From positions 1-5,849 of the forward strand of contig JALVWV010000320.1 in assembly GCA_027023145.1 (NCBI GenBank): DNA of 5,849 nt, in the 5' to 3' direction. A program made the position numbers and the translations under genes. Source of the DNA: Campylobacteraceae bacterium. Its GTDB lineage: Bacteria > Campylobacterota > Campylobacteria > Campylobacterales > Sulfurovaceae. Below, one piece after another: positions 1-5,849 of the stretch. Under the pieces are notes generated by a model. That model was not told the origin of the DNA. It worked only from the letters and a program-made list of their open reading frames with translations, and did not search any database. Each line of letters begins with the position of its first letter. Position 1 is the stretch's first letter.

Positions 1-939
1 TTGTAACTCATCCACCCGCATTCCCCGTAACCTCACAAGGACAAAGTTAGCCTCACCCGGATAGATCGTCTCAATCCACGGACTCGATCTTAACACATCC
101 AGCAGCCATGCTTTTGCCTCCCGGTTTGCCACCTCCGATCGGGCAGCAAACGTCTCATCCTCCAGTGCCGAGAGCAGATACGCCGTATCAAATGCCGAAA
201 GCTTCCAGAGCGGCTCCCGCTGACGCAAGGCCGCGATATTATCCGCAGAGGAAACAAGTACACCGATCCGCATCCCGGCAGCGCCGAAATATTTAGTCAT
301 GGAGGTAAGAATATAGAGATTGGGATAACGCTCCAGATACCGGCTCACCGAAGGGTAAGGGGTAAATACCAGAAACGACTCATCCACCAGCACCGTACAC
401 CCTCGCTCTGCCCACTGTTTCAGATAAGGCTCCATATCACACCACGCCCCATCGGGTGTAGCCGGATTGACAAACACTACAAAAGATCCCTCCGGCACCT
501 CCGCCTCCATCTGCGAAAAATGATCGATCAGATGAACTTCAAATCCAAAACGCTCCGCTGCCTTTTTGTATTCCAGGTAAGCCGGAGAATAAATGACATT
601 TTTCGGGCGGGAAGTATTGTAGGTCGGGGTGCACCACAGGCACTTCCGATGGTCGCCCCCACCCCGACAATCAAATAAATGCGCATACAGGGAAAAAATC
701 GCGCTGCTGCCTCCATTGAACACCTCCATCTGATCGATAGAAACCCCCATGTATGACGCAAGCCTCTCATAAAGCTCCGTATAGTCTGGGTAGGAAGCGA
801 TGGAAAGCATGTTGCAATCGACACCGATACGGGGGGTAACGAAATTGATATTGGACGACAGATCGATCACCTCATCGGGCTGACAGCCACATGCTTTGGC
901 AAATGCGACGATGTTGCCGCCGTGCTGGAAGGGGGTCAT
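1..939 (-). CDS. cobD: CobD/CobC-like PLP aminotransferase, probable L-threonine-O-3-phosphate decarboxylase (3' end off window)
   Basis: Fold-type I, PLP-dependent enzyme of the aminotransferase class I/II family. In this pathway it is expected to decarboxylate threonine phosphate to (R)-1-aminopropan-2-ol phosphate, the linker of the nucleotide loop. 313 codons are visible without a stop; the C-terminal tail lies beyond base 1. Visible landmarks: N-terminal HGG (6-8), the NGGSSAIFSL stretch (75-84), NPATPDG (158-164, in place of the usual NPNNPTG), the PLP-ring aspartate in LVDESF (Asp186), the Schiff-base lysine in SMTKYFGAAGMRIG (Lys216), and a phosphate-binding arginine (Arg224). The ATG overlaps the cobU stop by 4 nt and has GAGG just upstream inside cobU, so the two are translationally coupled. 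Odd feature: residues about 91-108 are encoded by a palindromic repeat inserted in frame between two conserved blocks. Family membership is clear; the exact substrate is inferred from the cobalamin context. Histidinol-phosphate aminotransferase is the main alternative. Confidence 0.8.
   Translation of the reverse strand, partial: MTPFQHGGNIVAFAKACGCQPDEVIDLSSNINFVTPRIGVDCNMLSIASYPDYTELYERLASYMGVSIDQMEVFNGGSSAIFSLYAHLFDCRGGGDHRKCLWCTPTYNTSRPKNVIYSPAYLEYKKAAERFGFEVHLIDHFSQMEAEVPEGSFVVFVNPATPDGAWCDMEPYLKQWAERGCTVLVDESFLVFTPYPSVSRYLERYPNLYILTSMTKYFGAAGMRIGVLVSSADNIAALRQREPLWKLSAFDTAYLLSALEDETFAARSEVANREAKAWLLDVLRSSPWIETIYPGEANFVLVRLRGMRVDELQ
616..671. repeat. Palindromic repeat inserted in frame in the cobD-like gene
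   Basis: Perfect 9-bp inverted arms, GTCGGGGTG at 623-631 and CACCCCGAC at 660-668, enclose a 28-nt loop. The flanks ATTGT (616-620) and ACAAT (667-671) extend the symmetry imperfectly, with a short bulge. The segment encodes about 18 residues rich in Gly, Cys, Arg and Trp, lying between the SLYAHLF and NVIYSPAYLEYKKA parts of the protein. The length of the segment (54 bp, 18 codons) preserves the reading frame and it contains no stop in that frame. It resembles a dispersed small palindromic element rather than normal protein sequence. Mobility is inferred; only the palindrome and the frame are seen directly. Confidence 0.7.
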
Positions 940-1430
940 TTGAGCCTCACTCCAATCCCTAATTTCACCTCATACACCTCATCGCATACCTTGGCAAGTG
1001 CCTGCCCCACGATCCCGCTCCGATCAACATAGGTTCGGCTCATGGACTCAGCTGGGATCACTCCTGAACCGACATCATTGAGGACGAAGACCATGTGCGC
1101 ATCCACCGCCCCCAGTGCTTCGATCTGCGCCAGCACCCGCTCCTCGTCCCACTCCAGTGTATTGAGTAGCCACATACTCATACAGTCGATCAGGTACGTC
1201 CCCCCGGGCGCAATCTGCCCGATCAAATCTCTGGGCTCCTCAACACTGACAAACCGCCCTGCCCGCTCCACCCGGTGCCGCTCGATCCGCTCCGCCATCT
1301 CGGCATCACCGAAGCTATCATCGTATGTCGCGATATAGACCGCCTTTTCACCGTTTGCCAGCTCAAGCGCTTTGGCTTCGGCCAAGGAGCTTTTGCCCGA
1401 TTTTTGTCCGCCGTAGTAGAGGGTTTTCAT
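936..1430 (-). CDS. cobU: Bifunctional adenosylcobinamide kinase / adenosylcobinamide-phosphate guanylyltransferase
   Basis: Cytosolic enzyme that phosphorylates adenosylcobinamide and then transfers GMP to give AdoCbi-GDP, the substrate of cobalamin synthase CobS. The 164-residue protein is close to the usual family length (about 170-180). It has the N-terminal P-loop GGQKSGKSSLAE (7-18), the D-EM--RI--HR--R signature at about 42-56 with His52 matching the histidine that is guanylylated in CobU, DCMSMWLLN, and a C-terminal NDVGSGVIP...RSGIVGQALA...EVKLGIGVRLK block. The family usually has Glu in place of Asp in NDVG. The start is the ATG giving the standard short lead into the P-loop. It lies only 10 nt after the toxin stop and has no good ribosome binding site at normal spacing (GGAAGG is roughly 18 nt away), so its translation may depend on ribosomes finishing the toxin gene. 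Its stop overlaps the downstream cobD-like start. CobP is the alternative name. Confidence 0.93.
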   Translation of the reverse strand: MKTLYYGGQKSGKSSLAEAKALELANGEKAVYIATYDDSFGDAEMAERIERHRVERAGRFVSVEEPRDLIGQIAPGGTYLIDCMSMWLLNTLEWDEERVLAQIEALGAVDAHMVFVLNDVGSGVIPAESMSRTYVDRSGIVGQALAKVCDEVYEVKLGIGVRLK

Positions 1431-1440
1431 GGAGCGTTAC

Positions 1441-1719
1441 TCATCGTCCTTCCCATTTGAATATATCCATAATGACGATTTCATTCTTGTCCATATCAAT
1501 CAAATACGGTATCGTATATCCTTTGTAGACATAATCGCGGATATTTTCCCGGTCATAATAACGGGAACGCCTGAATTTATACGGGAAGTGAGAAAGCTCA
1601 GATAGCCGCTTCTCCGCTTGTACTCGAAAACGTTCTGCTGCTCTATATGAATCTTTGGAAATATAGTCCCATATTTGCTGAAACTGTTCGATAAAGCGTT
1701 CGCTATAAACAATAGTCAC
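1441..1719 (-). CDS. RelE/ParE-superfamily toxin
   Basis: A 92-residue basic protein resembling the plasmid-stabilisation RelE/ParE toxins: a starting beta strand (TIVYSERF), two amphipathic helices with IEQFQQIWDYISKDS (10-24) and AAERFRVQAEKRLSEL (27-42), the SHFPYKFRRSRYYD linker (43-56), then strands NIRDYVYKGYTIPYLID and NEIVIMDIFKWEGR. This helix-helix-sheet order with a conserved Pro before an Arg-rich turn is the family pattern. It starts with GTG, 2 nt after the antitoxin stop, so it is translated after the antitoxin from the same message. Whether it acts as an mRNA interferase (RelE-like) or a gyrase poison (ParE-like) cannot be decided here. The gene is strikingly AT-rich against the cobalamin genes, which suggests acquisition. 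It is intact. Confidence 0.83.
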   Translation of the reverse strand: MTIVYSERFIEQFQQIWDYISKDSYRAAERFRVQAEKRLSELSHFPYKFRRSRYYDRENIRDYVYKGYTIPYLIDMDKNEIVIMDIFKWEGR

Positions 1720-1721
1720 TT

Positions 1722-1967
1722 TTACATCTCAGCATAACGGGCGATACGATTCCATGCTTCATCATGGGAAACCGTTTTCAATGTACCATTATCATACGCT
1801 TCCACTGCTTCACGCACCCTCCGACGCGCCTCATCCGTCGAGATAGCTGGATACCCATCATCTGTCAAATCATACACAAACTCTTGCAAACGCTCTTTGA
1901 GGTCGATACCGCTTCGAACGATTTCATCGTAGAGAGAATCTTCTACTTCGATTTGGATAGTGCGCAT
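1722..1967 (-). CDS. Antitoxin paired with the RelE/ParE-like toxin
   Basis: An 81-residue acidic protein directly upstream of the toxin, ending in TAA 2 nt before the toxin GTG. The N-terminus (TIQIEVEDSLYDEIVRSG, 3-20) reads as one beta strand followed by a helix, as in small DNA-binding antitoxins of the ribbon-helix-helix kind. The rest (ISTDEARRRVREAVEAYDNG...SHDEAWNRIARYAEM) is helical and charged, as expected for a toxin-wrapping tail. I cannot name its family securely. The ATG at 1967 is chosen because AAGGGAG sits 4 nt upstream and because the more upstream ATG (2012) would place the first codons across the promoter. By analogy with known modules it probably autoregulates the pair. 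Antitoxin identity rests mostly on gene order, size, spacing and charge. Confidence 0.75.
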   Translation of the reverse strand: MRTIQIEVEDSLYDEIVRSGIDLKERLQEFVYDLTDDGYPAISTDEARRRVREAVEAYDNGTLKTVSHDEAWNRIARYAEM

Positions 1968-1971
1968 GGGA

Positions 1972-1978
1972 CTCCCTT
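1972..1978 (-). promoter_or_regulatory. Ribosome binding site of the antitoxin
   Basis: The minus strand reads AAGGGAG, 4 nt before the ATG ending at 1967. It decides this start over the in-frame ATG at 2012, which has no comparable site. Confidence 0.7.
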
Positions 1979-1997
1979 GTCTGTTTGCATTTTTATG

Positions 1998-2006
1998 ATT
2001 ATACCA
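1998..2006 (-). promoter_or_regulatory. Extended -10 promoter for the antitoxin-toxin pair
   Basis: The minus strand reads TGGTATAAT, a perfect TATAAT with the TGn extension, in the 53-nt gap between the bluB-cobT stop and the antitoxin start. No good TTGACA-like -35 is visible at 17 nt, which is acceptable for extended -10 promoters. Transcription would start near 1990, giving a leader of roughly 20-25 nt that contains the antitoxin ribosome binding site. The module, and possibly the cobU and cobD-like genes after it, can therefore be transcribed independently of the upstream B12 genes. Confidence 0.65.
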
Positions 2007-2020
2007 CAACAAAACCTACC

Positions 2021-3733
<1,713 letters not shown>

Positions 3734-3762
3734 TTGTCATCTCCTTTTTCAAATTTATCTTT

Positions 3763-3784
3763 GGTGTTGTCAGGGGACAACACC
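3763..3784. repeat. Perfect hairpin between cobB and bluB-cobT
   Basis: GGTGTTGTC (3763-3771) and GACAACACC (3776-3784) form a perfect 9-bp stem around AGGG. Neither strand has a T-run directly after it, so it is not a classical intrinsic terminator. It lies directly beside a heptamer array in the leader of bluB-cobT, 30 nt upstream of the start codon. It could be a dispersed palindrome or an mRNA stability/attenuation structure. Confidence 0.65.
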
Positions 3785-3790
3785 TACAAG

Positions 3791-3825
3791 ACACGTAACG
3801 CGTAACACTTAACACGTAACACCCA
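3791..3825. repeat. Imperfect heptamer array, five units
   Basis: Five 7-bp units in register: ACACGTA, ACGCGTA, ACACTTA, ACACGTA, ACACCCA. The array begins 3 nt after the cobB stop in the direction of transcription and fills much of the 95-bp gap before bluB-cobT. It has the same period as the array in the CobT domain but a different unit. Confidence 0.85.
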
Positions 3826-3828
3826 AAC

Positions 3829-5085
3829 TCACCATCCACTAATCACCTGAGGGTACGCCCGAAACATCGTATGCAGATACGTCCCTTGCACGCCCCCCTG
3901 CTCCCACGTACCGGGTTCTCCTTTTCCACCCGGACGTTTGCGCAGCACATCACTCCCCTGCTCCAGCGTCTGAGGAGTCGGGCATGTGTAGTGAAAGGCA
4001 TGTCCTCTTACACCTGTTTCGTTGGTATAGTACCCCAGCCGGCAGAAACGCTCCTGAAGGGTAAATGCAATCGGCAACACTCCGCTCATCACACGCTCAT
4101 CCACCCGCTCACTCAGATAGAGCAGTCCGGCACACTCAGCATACACCGGACGGGAAGTTGCATGGGCAATTAGGCTCTCTCTGAACTTCACCGAATCCGC
4201 GATCCGCCCATACGTCTCCTCAGTCTCGACGTACCCACCGGGCAGATACACCGCATCGCACTCAGGAGGGATCGGCTCATCGGCAGTCGCATCGATGTAA
4301 ACCACCCGATCAAACACCTCCTCCAGGAAACAGGCATTGTCATGGTAGAGAAACGAAAAATTGCGATCGTGCACCACCCCAAGCGTCCGGGCAATCCGGG
4401 GAGCCGGCGGAAACGGGTACGGCTCCTCAAATATCGGCTTGGGTATCTCCAAAGACTTCAACCCCTCTATATCAATGTGCTCCAGCACTTCCTCGGCCAC
4501 CGCCTCAATCTGCCCCAAATCCCCAAGATCGAGCCCCAAATGGGTACTCCCAAGGGAGGGCAAATCTTTGCGTATCCAGCCCAGCACACGGATATCGGGG
4601 TGATCGGCCTCGATCTGTCGGCGAATCAGTGCATAGTGAGAGGGCGACGAGAGGCGGTTGAGCACTACCGCGCGAATCGTGCCATCTTCCCGGTAATCTC
4701 GCAGACCTTTGAGCACCGCCGAGAGGGTGATGTAGCTCCCACTGCCATCGAGCACCATCACGGTGGGCACCCCCAGCAGACGACTCACCGAATAGGCACT
4801 GCACCCCCGATCCTCCCCGTCATAATACCCCATCACCCCCTCGATGATCGCCACATCCCGATCAGCATACCGATCAAACATCCAGCGCACCTGATCCAAG
4901 GTCATGATCCAGCTGTCGAGATTGACCGAGGGCGTACCGCACACCCGCTCATGAAACTGAGGATCGATGAAATCGGGGCCGATCTTGAACGGACGCACCG
5001 AGTCACGGAAGTGCCACAGCAAAGCGGTGGTGAGGAGTGTTTTGCCCTGGTTGGAGGCGGGGGCGGAGAGGGTGAAGGCTAACAT
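3829..5085 (-). CDS. cobB: Cobyrinate a,c-diamide synthase (CobB/CbiA)
   Basis: ATP- and glutamine-dependent amidation of the a and c carboxylates of cobyrinate, in the cytosol. The 418-residue protein has the two expected domains. The N-terminal ATPase-like part has LSAPASNQGKT (6-16, P-loop), RPFKIGPDFIDPQFH (31-45), NLDSWIM (55-61) and IEGVMGYYDG (81-90). The C-terminal class-I (triad) glutaminase part has YLPGGYVE (280-287), YAECAGLLYLSE with nucleophile Cys318, RLGYYTNETGVRGHAFHY (349-366) and GTYLHTMF with His405. The family usually reads RGHEFHYS; here the Glu is Ala363. The start at 5085 is preferred over an upstream ATG at 5196 because AGGGAGA lies 5 nt before it, because the family begins right at this motif, and because the extension would be encoded by repeat DNA. 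Length is slightly short at the C-terminus compared with typical 430-460-residue members. cbiA is the equivalent name in the anaerobic pathway. Confidence 0.93.
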   Translation of the reverse strand: MLAFTLSAPASNQGKTLLTTALLWHFRDSVRPFKIGPDFIDPQFHERVCGTPSVNLDSWIMTLDQVRWMFDRYADRDVAIIEGVMGYYDGEDRGCSAYSVSRLLGVPTVMVLDGSGSYITLSAVLKGLRDYREDGTIRAVVLNRLSSPSHYALIRRQIEADHPDIRVLGWIRKDLPSLGSTHLGLDLGDLGQIEAVAEEVLEHIDIEGLKSLEIPKPIFEEPYPFPPAPRIARTLGVVHDRNFSFLYHDNACFLEEVFDRVVYIDATADEPIPPECDAVYLPGGYVETEETYGRIADSVKFRESLIAHATSRPVYAECAGLLYLSERVDERVMSGVLPIAFTLQERFCRLGYYTNETGVRGHAFHYTCPTPQTLEQGSDVLRKRPGGKGEPGTWEQGGVQGTYLHTMFRAYPQVISGW

Positions 5086-5090
5086 AGTGA

Positions 5091-5097
5091 TCTCCCT
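5091..5097 (-). promoter_or_regulatory. Ribosome binding site of cobB
   Basis: The minus strand reads AGGGAGA, 5 nt before the ATG ending at 5085. It settles the cobB start against the ATG at 5196, whose 37 extra codons run through palindrome and heptamer DNA. Confidence 0.8.
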
Positions 5098-5111
5098 GTG
5101 GGGGATTTCAG

Positions 5112-5134
5112 AGTGGGTAGTGGGTAGTGGGTAG
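5112..5134. repeat. Heptamer array (AGTGGGT)x3
   Basis: Three perfect units of AGTGGGT at 5112-5132 plus AG, followed by ATTTTT. Lies just upstream of the cobB ribosome binding site. A related array of the same GGGTAG type, in the opposite orientation, lies at the far end of the gap (5378-5405), and both are followed by ATTTT on their own strands. Confidence 0.85.
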
Positions 5135-5140
5135 ATTTTT

Positions 5141-5160
5141 GGGGCTGGGGTTTCAACCCC
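5141..5160. repeat. Short palindrome with GGGGCTGGG lead
   Basis: The plus strand reads GGGGCTGGGGTTTCAACCCC; GGGGT and ACCCC can pair around TTCA. The same lead GGGGCTGGG, followed by a different palindrome (GGGACTTTAGTCCC), occurs on the minus strand at about 5333-5314. The two look like inverted relatives of one repeat family. Confidence 0.6.
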
Positions 5161-5167
5161 ATTTTTT

Positions 5168-5193
5168 CGTTCCCATGCTCCAGCGTGGGAACG
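5168..5193. repeat. Palindromic repeat of the CGTTCCCA...TGGGAACG type
   Basis: CGTTCCCATGC (5168-5178) pairs with GCGTGGGAACG (5183-5193) around TCCA: an 11-bp stem with a single T-G mismatch/wobble. Palindromes of this form followed by GCATGCC are, from memory, scattered through many bacterial genomes; that recollection is not checked here. Read as protein it gives the HAGAWERK-like N-terminal extension wrongly attached to cobB if the upstream ATG is used. Confidence 0.75.
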
Positions 5194-5220
5194 CATGCCG
5201 GACTATCCTGAGCAGCTGTG

Positions 5221-5251
<31 letters not shown>

Positions 5252-5259
5252 TTTGGTGT

Positions 5260-5276
5260 GCGTTGCATTGCAACGC
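5260..5276. repeat. 17-nt palindrome GCGTTGC-ATT-GCAACGC
   Basis: A perfect 7-bp stem (5260-5266 with 5270-5276), symmetrical to the central base. On the plus strand TTTT follows, which mimics a terminator, but no plus-strand gene would use it. Best read as another small dispersed palindrome. Confidence 0.65.
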
Positions 5277-5286
5277 TTTTGTTATT

Positions 5287-5333
5287 GGGGACGCGACTTC
5301 AGTCGCGTTGAGTGGGACTAAAGTCCCAGCCCC
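5287..5333. repeat. Paired palindromes closed by GGGG/CCCC
   Basis: Two perfect palindromes lie side by side: ACGCGACTTCAGTCGCGT (5291-5308, 8-bp arms) and TGGGACTAAAGTCCCA (5313-5328, 7-bp arms). They are flanked by GGGG (5287-5290) and CCCC (5330-5333), so the whole can fold as a three-way junction with two hairpins. The hairpins share the ACTTCAGT / ACTAAAGT core pattern. Confidence 0.75.
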
Positions 5334-5363
5334 TTTTATACAATAGTTACCATTCATTCTCTG

Positions 5364-5370
5364 CTCCTTA
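5364..5370 (-). promoter_or_regulatory. Strong orphan ribosome binding site followed by ATG in the cobJ-cobB gap
   Basis: The minus strand reads TAAGGAG, 6 nt before an ATG at 5357-5355. The frame it opens runs 92 codons without a stop through the palindromes and heptamers and ends at 5079, overlapping the cobB start by 7 nt. After the first few codons the peptide is repeat-encoded and resembles no family I know, so I do not call it a gene. The site may be the relic of an older start for the gene following cobJ, left behind when repeats accumulated. Confidence 0.45.
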
Positions 5371-5377
5371 ACAAAAT

Positions 5378-5405
5378 CTACCCTCTACCTTCTACCCACT
5401 ACCCT
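5378..5405. repeat. Imperfect heptamer array at the 3' end of cobJ
   Basis: Units CTACCCT, CTACCTT, CTACCCA, CTACCCT in register, with a degraded fifth (CTCTCTT). The cobJ stop codon (TAG, from CTA at 5399-5401) belongs to the fourth unit, so the array has set the end of the CobJ protein. Confidence 0.8.
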
Positions 5406-5849
5406 CTCTCTTCTCCCGAGAGCTCATACTTATCCAAATACCCCCTCGGAGTCAGCACCAATCCATTGCGTGTCAAACGAGTCGTCGAGTTGCCGACATA
5501 GATCAGAGTAGACATCGTCACATCGGGGTGGTCGATCCCCTGCTCTACCAAGTCGGTGGTGGTGGTGACGGTGATGTGCTCTTTGGGGCGGCCGACGTTG
5601 GAGGCGATGATGGCAATCCGTTCTGGGTGCGCTTCGAGGCGGGAGAGGAAATTGAGGTAGGGCTGAATCCGTTTTTTGGACTTGGGGTTGTAGATACCGA
5701 GGATAAAATCCCCCTCAAGTGCTAATCGCACCCGCCGGTCAATCAAGTCAATATCGGTCAGGCGATCCGAGAGTGAAATGATCGCAAAATCCTGACTCAC
5801 CGGTGCTCCGATGCGGCTGGCCATCGCCAGAAACGACGTAACTCCTGCG
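5399..5849 (-). CDS. cobJ: Precorrin-3B C17-methyltransferase (CobJ/CbiH), 5' part off window
   Basis: SAM-dependent tetrapyrrole methylase that methylates C17 of the macrocycle and takes part in ring contraction. Only the C-terminal 149 residues are in the window and the frame stays open to the right edge, so the N-terminal part with the GxGPG-type SAM motif is missing. Family signatures seen: AGVTSFLAMASRIGAPVSQDFAIISLSD, GDFILGIYNPKSKKR, IIASNVGRPKEHITVTTTTDL, DVTMSTLIYVGNSTTR and the closing LTPRGYLDKYEL. The ATG at 5824 is internal, since conserved sequence continues upstream of it. The last few residues (LSGEERG) and the stop come partly from a heptamer array. CbiH is the equivalent in the cobalt-early pathway; the window does not show which pathway is used. 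Confidence 0.92.
   Translation of the reverse strand, partial: AGVTSFLAMASRIGAPVSQDFAIISLSDRLTDIDLIDRRVRLALEGDFILGIYNPKSKKRIQPYLNFLSRLEAHPERIAIIASNVGRPKEHITVTTTTDLVEQGIDHPDVTMSTLIYVGNSTTRLTRNGLVLTPRGYLDKYELSGEERG

Noticed and set aside
616..671. Frameshift or pseudogene in the cobD-like gene at the palindrome
   Set aside because: Codon-by-codon reading shows the frame is kept on both sides with no stop, and conserved motifs follow, so the gene is taken as intact.
1968..2012. Antitoxin start at the ATG at 2012
   Set aside because: It would put the coding start across the TGGTATAAT promoter; the ATG at 1967 has an AAGGGAG site and fits the protein's first strand.
4342..5082. Plus-strand open frame of 246 codons opposite cobB
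   Set aside because: It lies wholly antisense to a well-conserved cobB, shows no recognisable motif, and is His/Pro/Arg-rich as expected for the reverse of a GC-rich gene.
5086..5196. N-terminal extension of cobB to the ATG at 5196
   Set aside because: The 37 added residues are translated palindrome and heptamer DNA, there is no good ribosome site before that ATG, and AGGGAGA stands before the ATG at 5085.
5260..5340. Plus-strand intrinsic terminators (hairpins followed by TTTT at 5277 and 5334)
   Set aside because: No plus-strand gene ends there; the hairpins fit the local family of palindromic repeats better.

Overview
The window is one minus-strand block of cobalamin (vitamin B12) genes, transcribed from right to left. 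In transcription order it holds: the 3' part of cobJ (precorrin-3B C17-methyltransferase), a 313-bp gap full of repeats, cobB/cbiA (cobyrinate a,c-diamide synthase), a 95-bp gap with repeats, a BluB-CobT fusion gene, a small antitoxin-toxin pair, cobU/cobP, and a cobD-like gene (threonine-phosphate decarboxylase family) that runs off the left edge. The long plus-strand frames look like shadows of these genes.

Functionally, CobJ works on the corrin ring and CobB amidates its a and c side chains. The cobD-like enzyme would make aminopropanol phosphate for the nucleotide arm. CobU activates cobinamide. The fusion protein would make dimethylbenzimidazole (BluB half) and attach ribose phosphate to it (CobT half). 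CobS and the remaining ring-building enzymes are not in the window. BluB chemistry needs O2, so the host probably meets oxygen at least part of the time.

The gene content, the CobT type (archaeal/cyanobacterial-like UPF0284/TIGR00303) and the style of the cobD-like protein would fit a moderately GC-rich member of the Campylobacterota (Sulfurovum/Nitratifractor-like). This is a tentative guess from recalled family resemblance, not a demonstrated assignment.

The non-standard content is of two kinds. First, a type II toxin-antitoxin pair of the RelE/ParE kind sits between bluB-cobT and cobU. It has its own extended -10 promoter and is much more AT-rich than its neighbours (1441-1560 is about 35% GC by hand count; a cobB sample at 4501-4560 is 60%). 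Second, short repeats have invaded the operon. There are five separate arrays of 7-bp units with different unit sequences, and at least six small palindromes. One heptamer array lies inside the CobT domain and one 54-bp palindromic segment lies in frame inside the cobD-like gene. The cobJ-cobB gap is almost entirely such repeats. The coding insertions and the mosaic gap are the parts most worth a second look.
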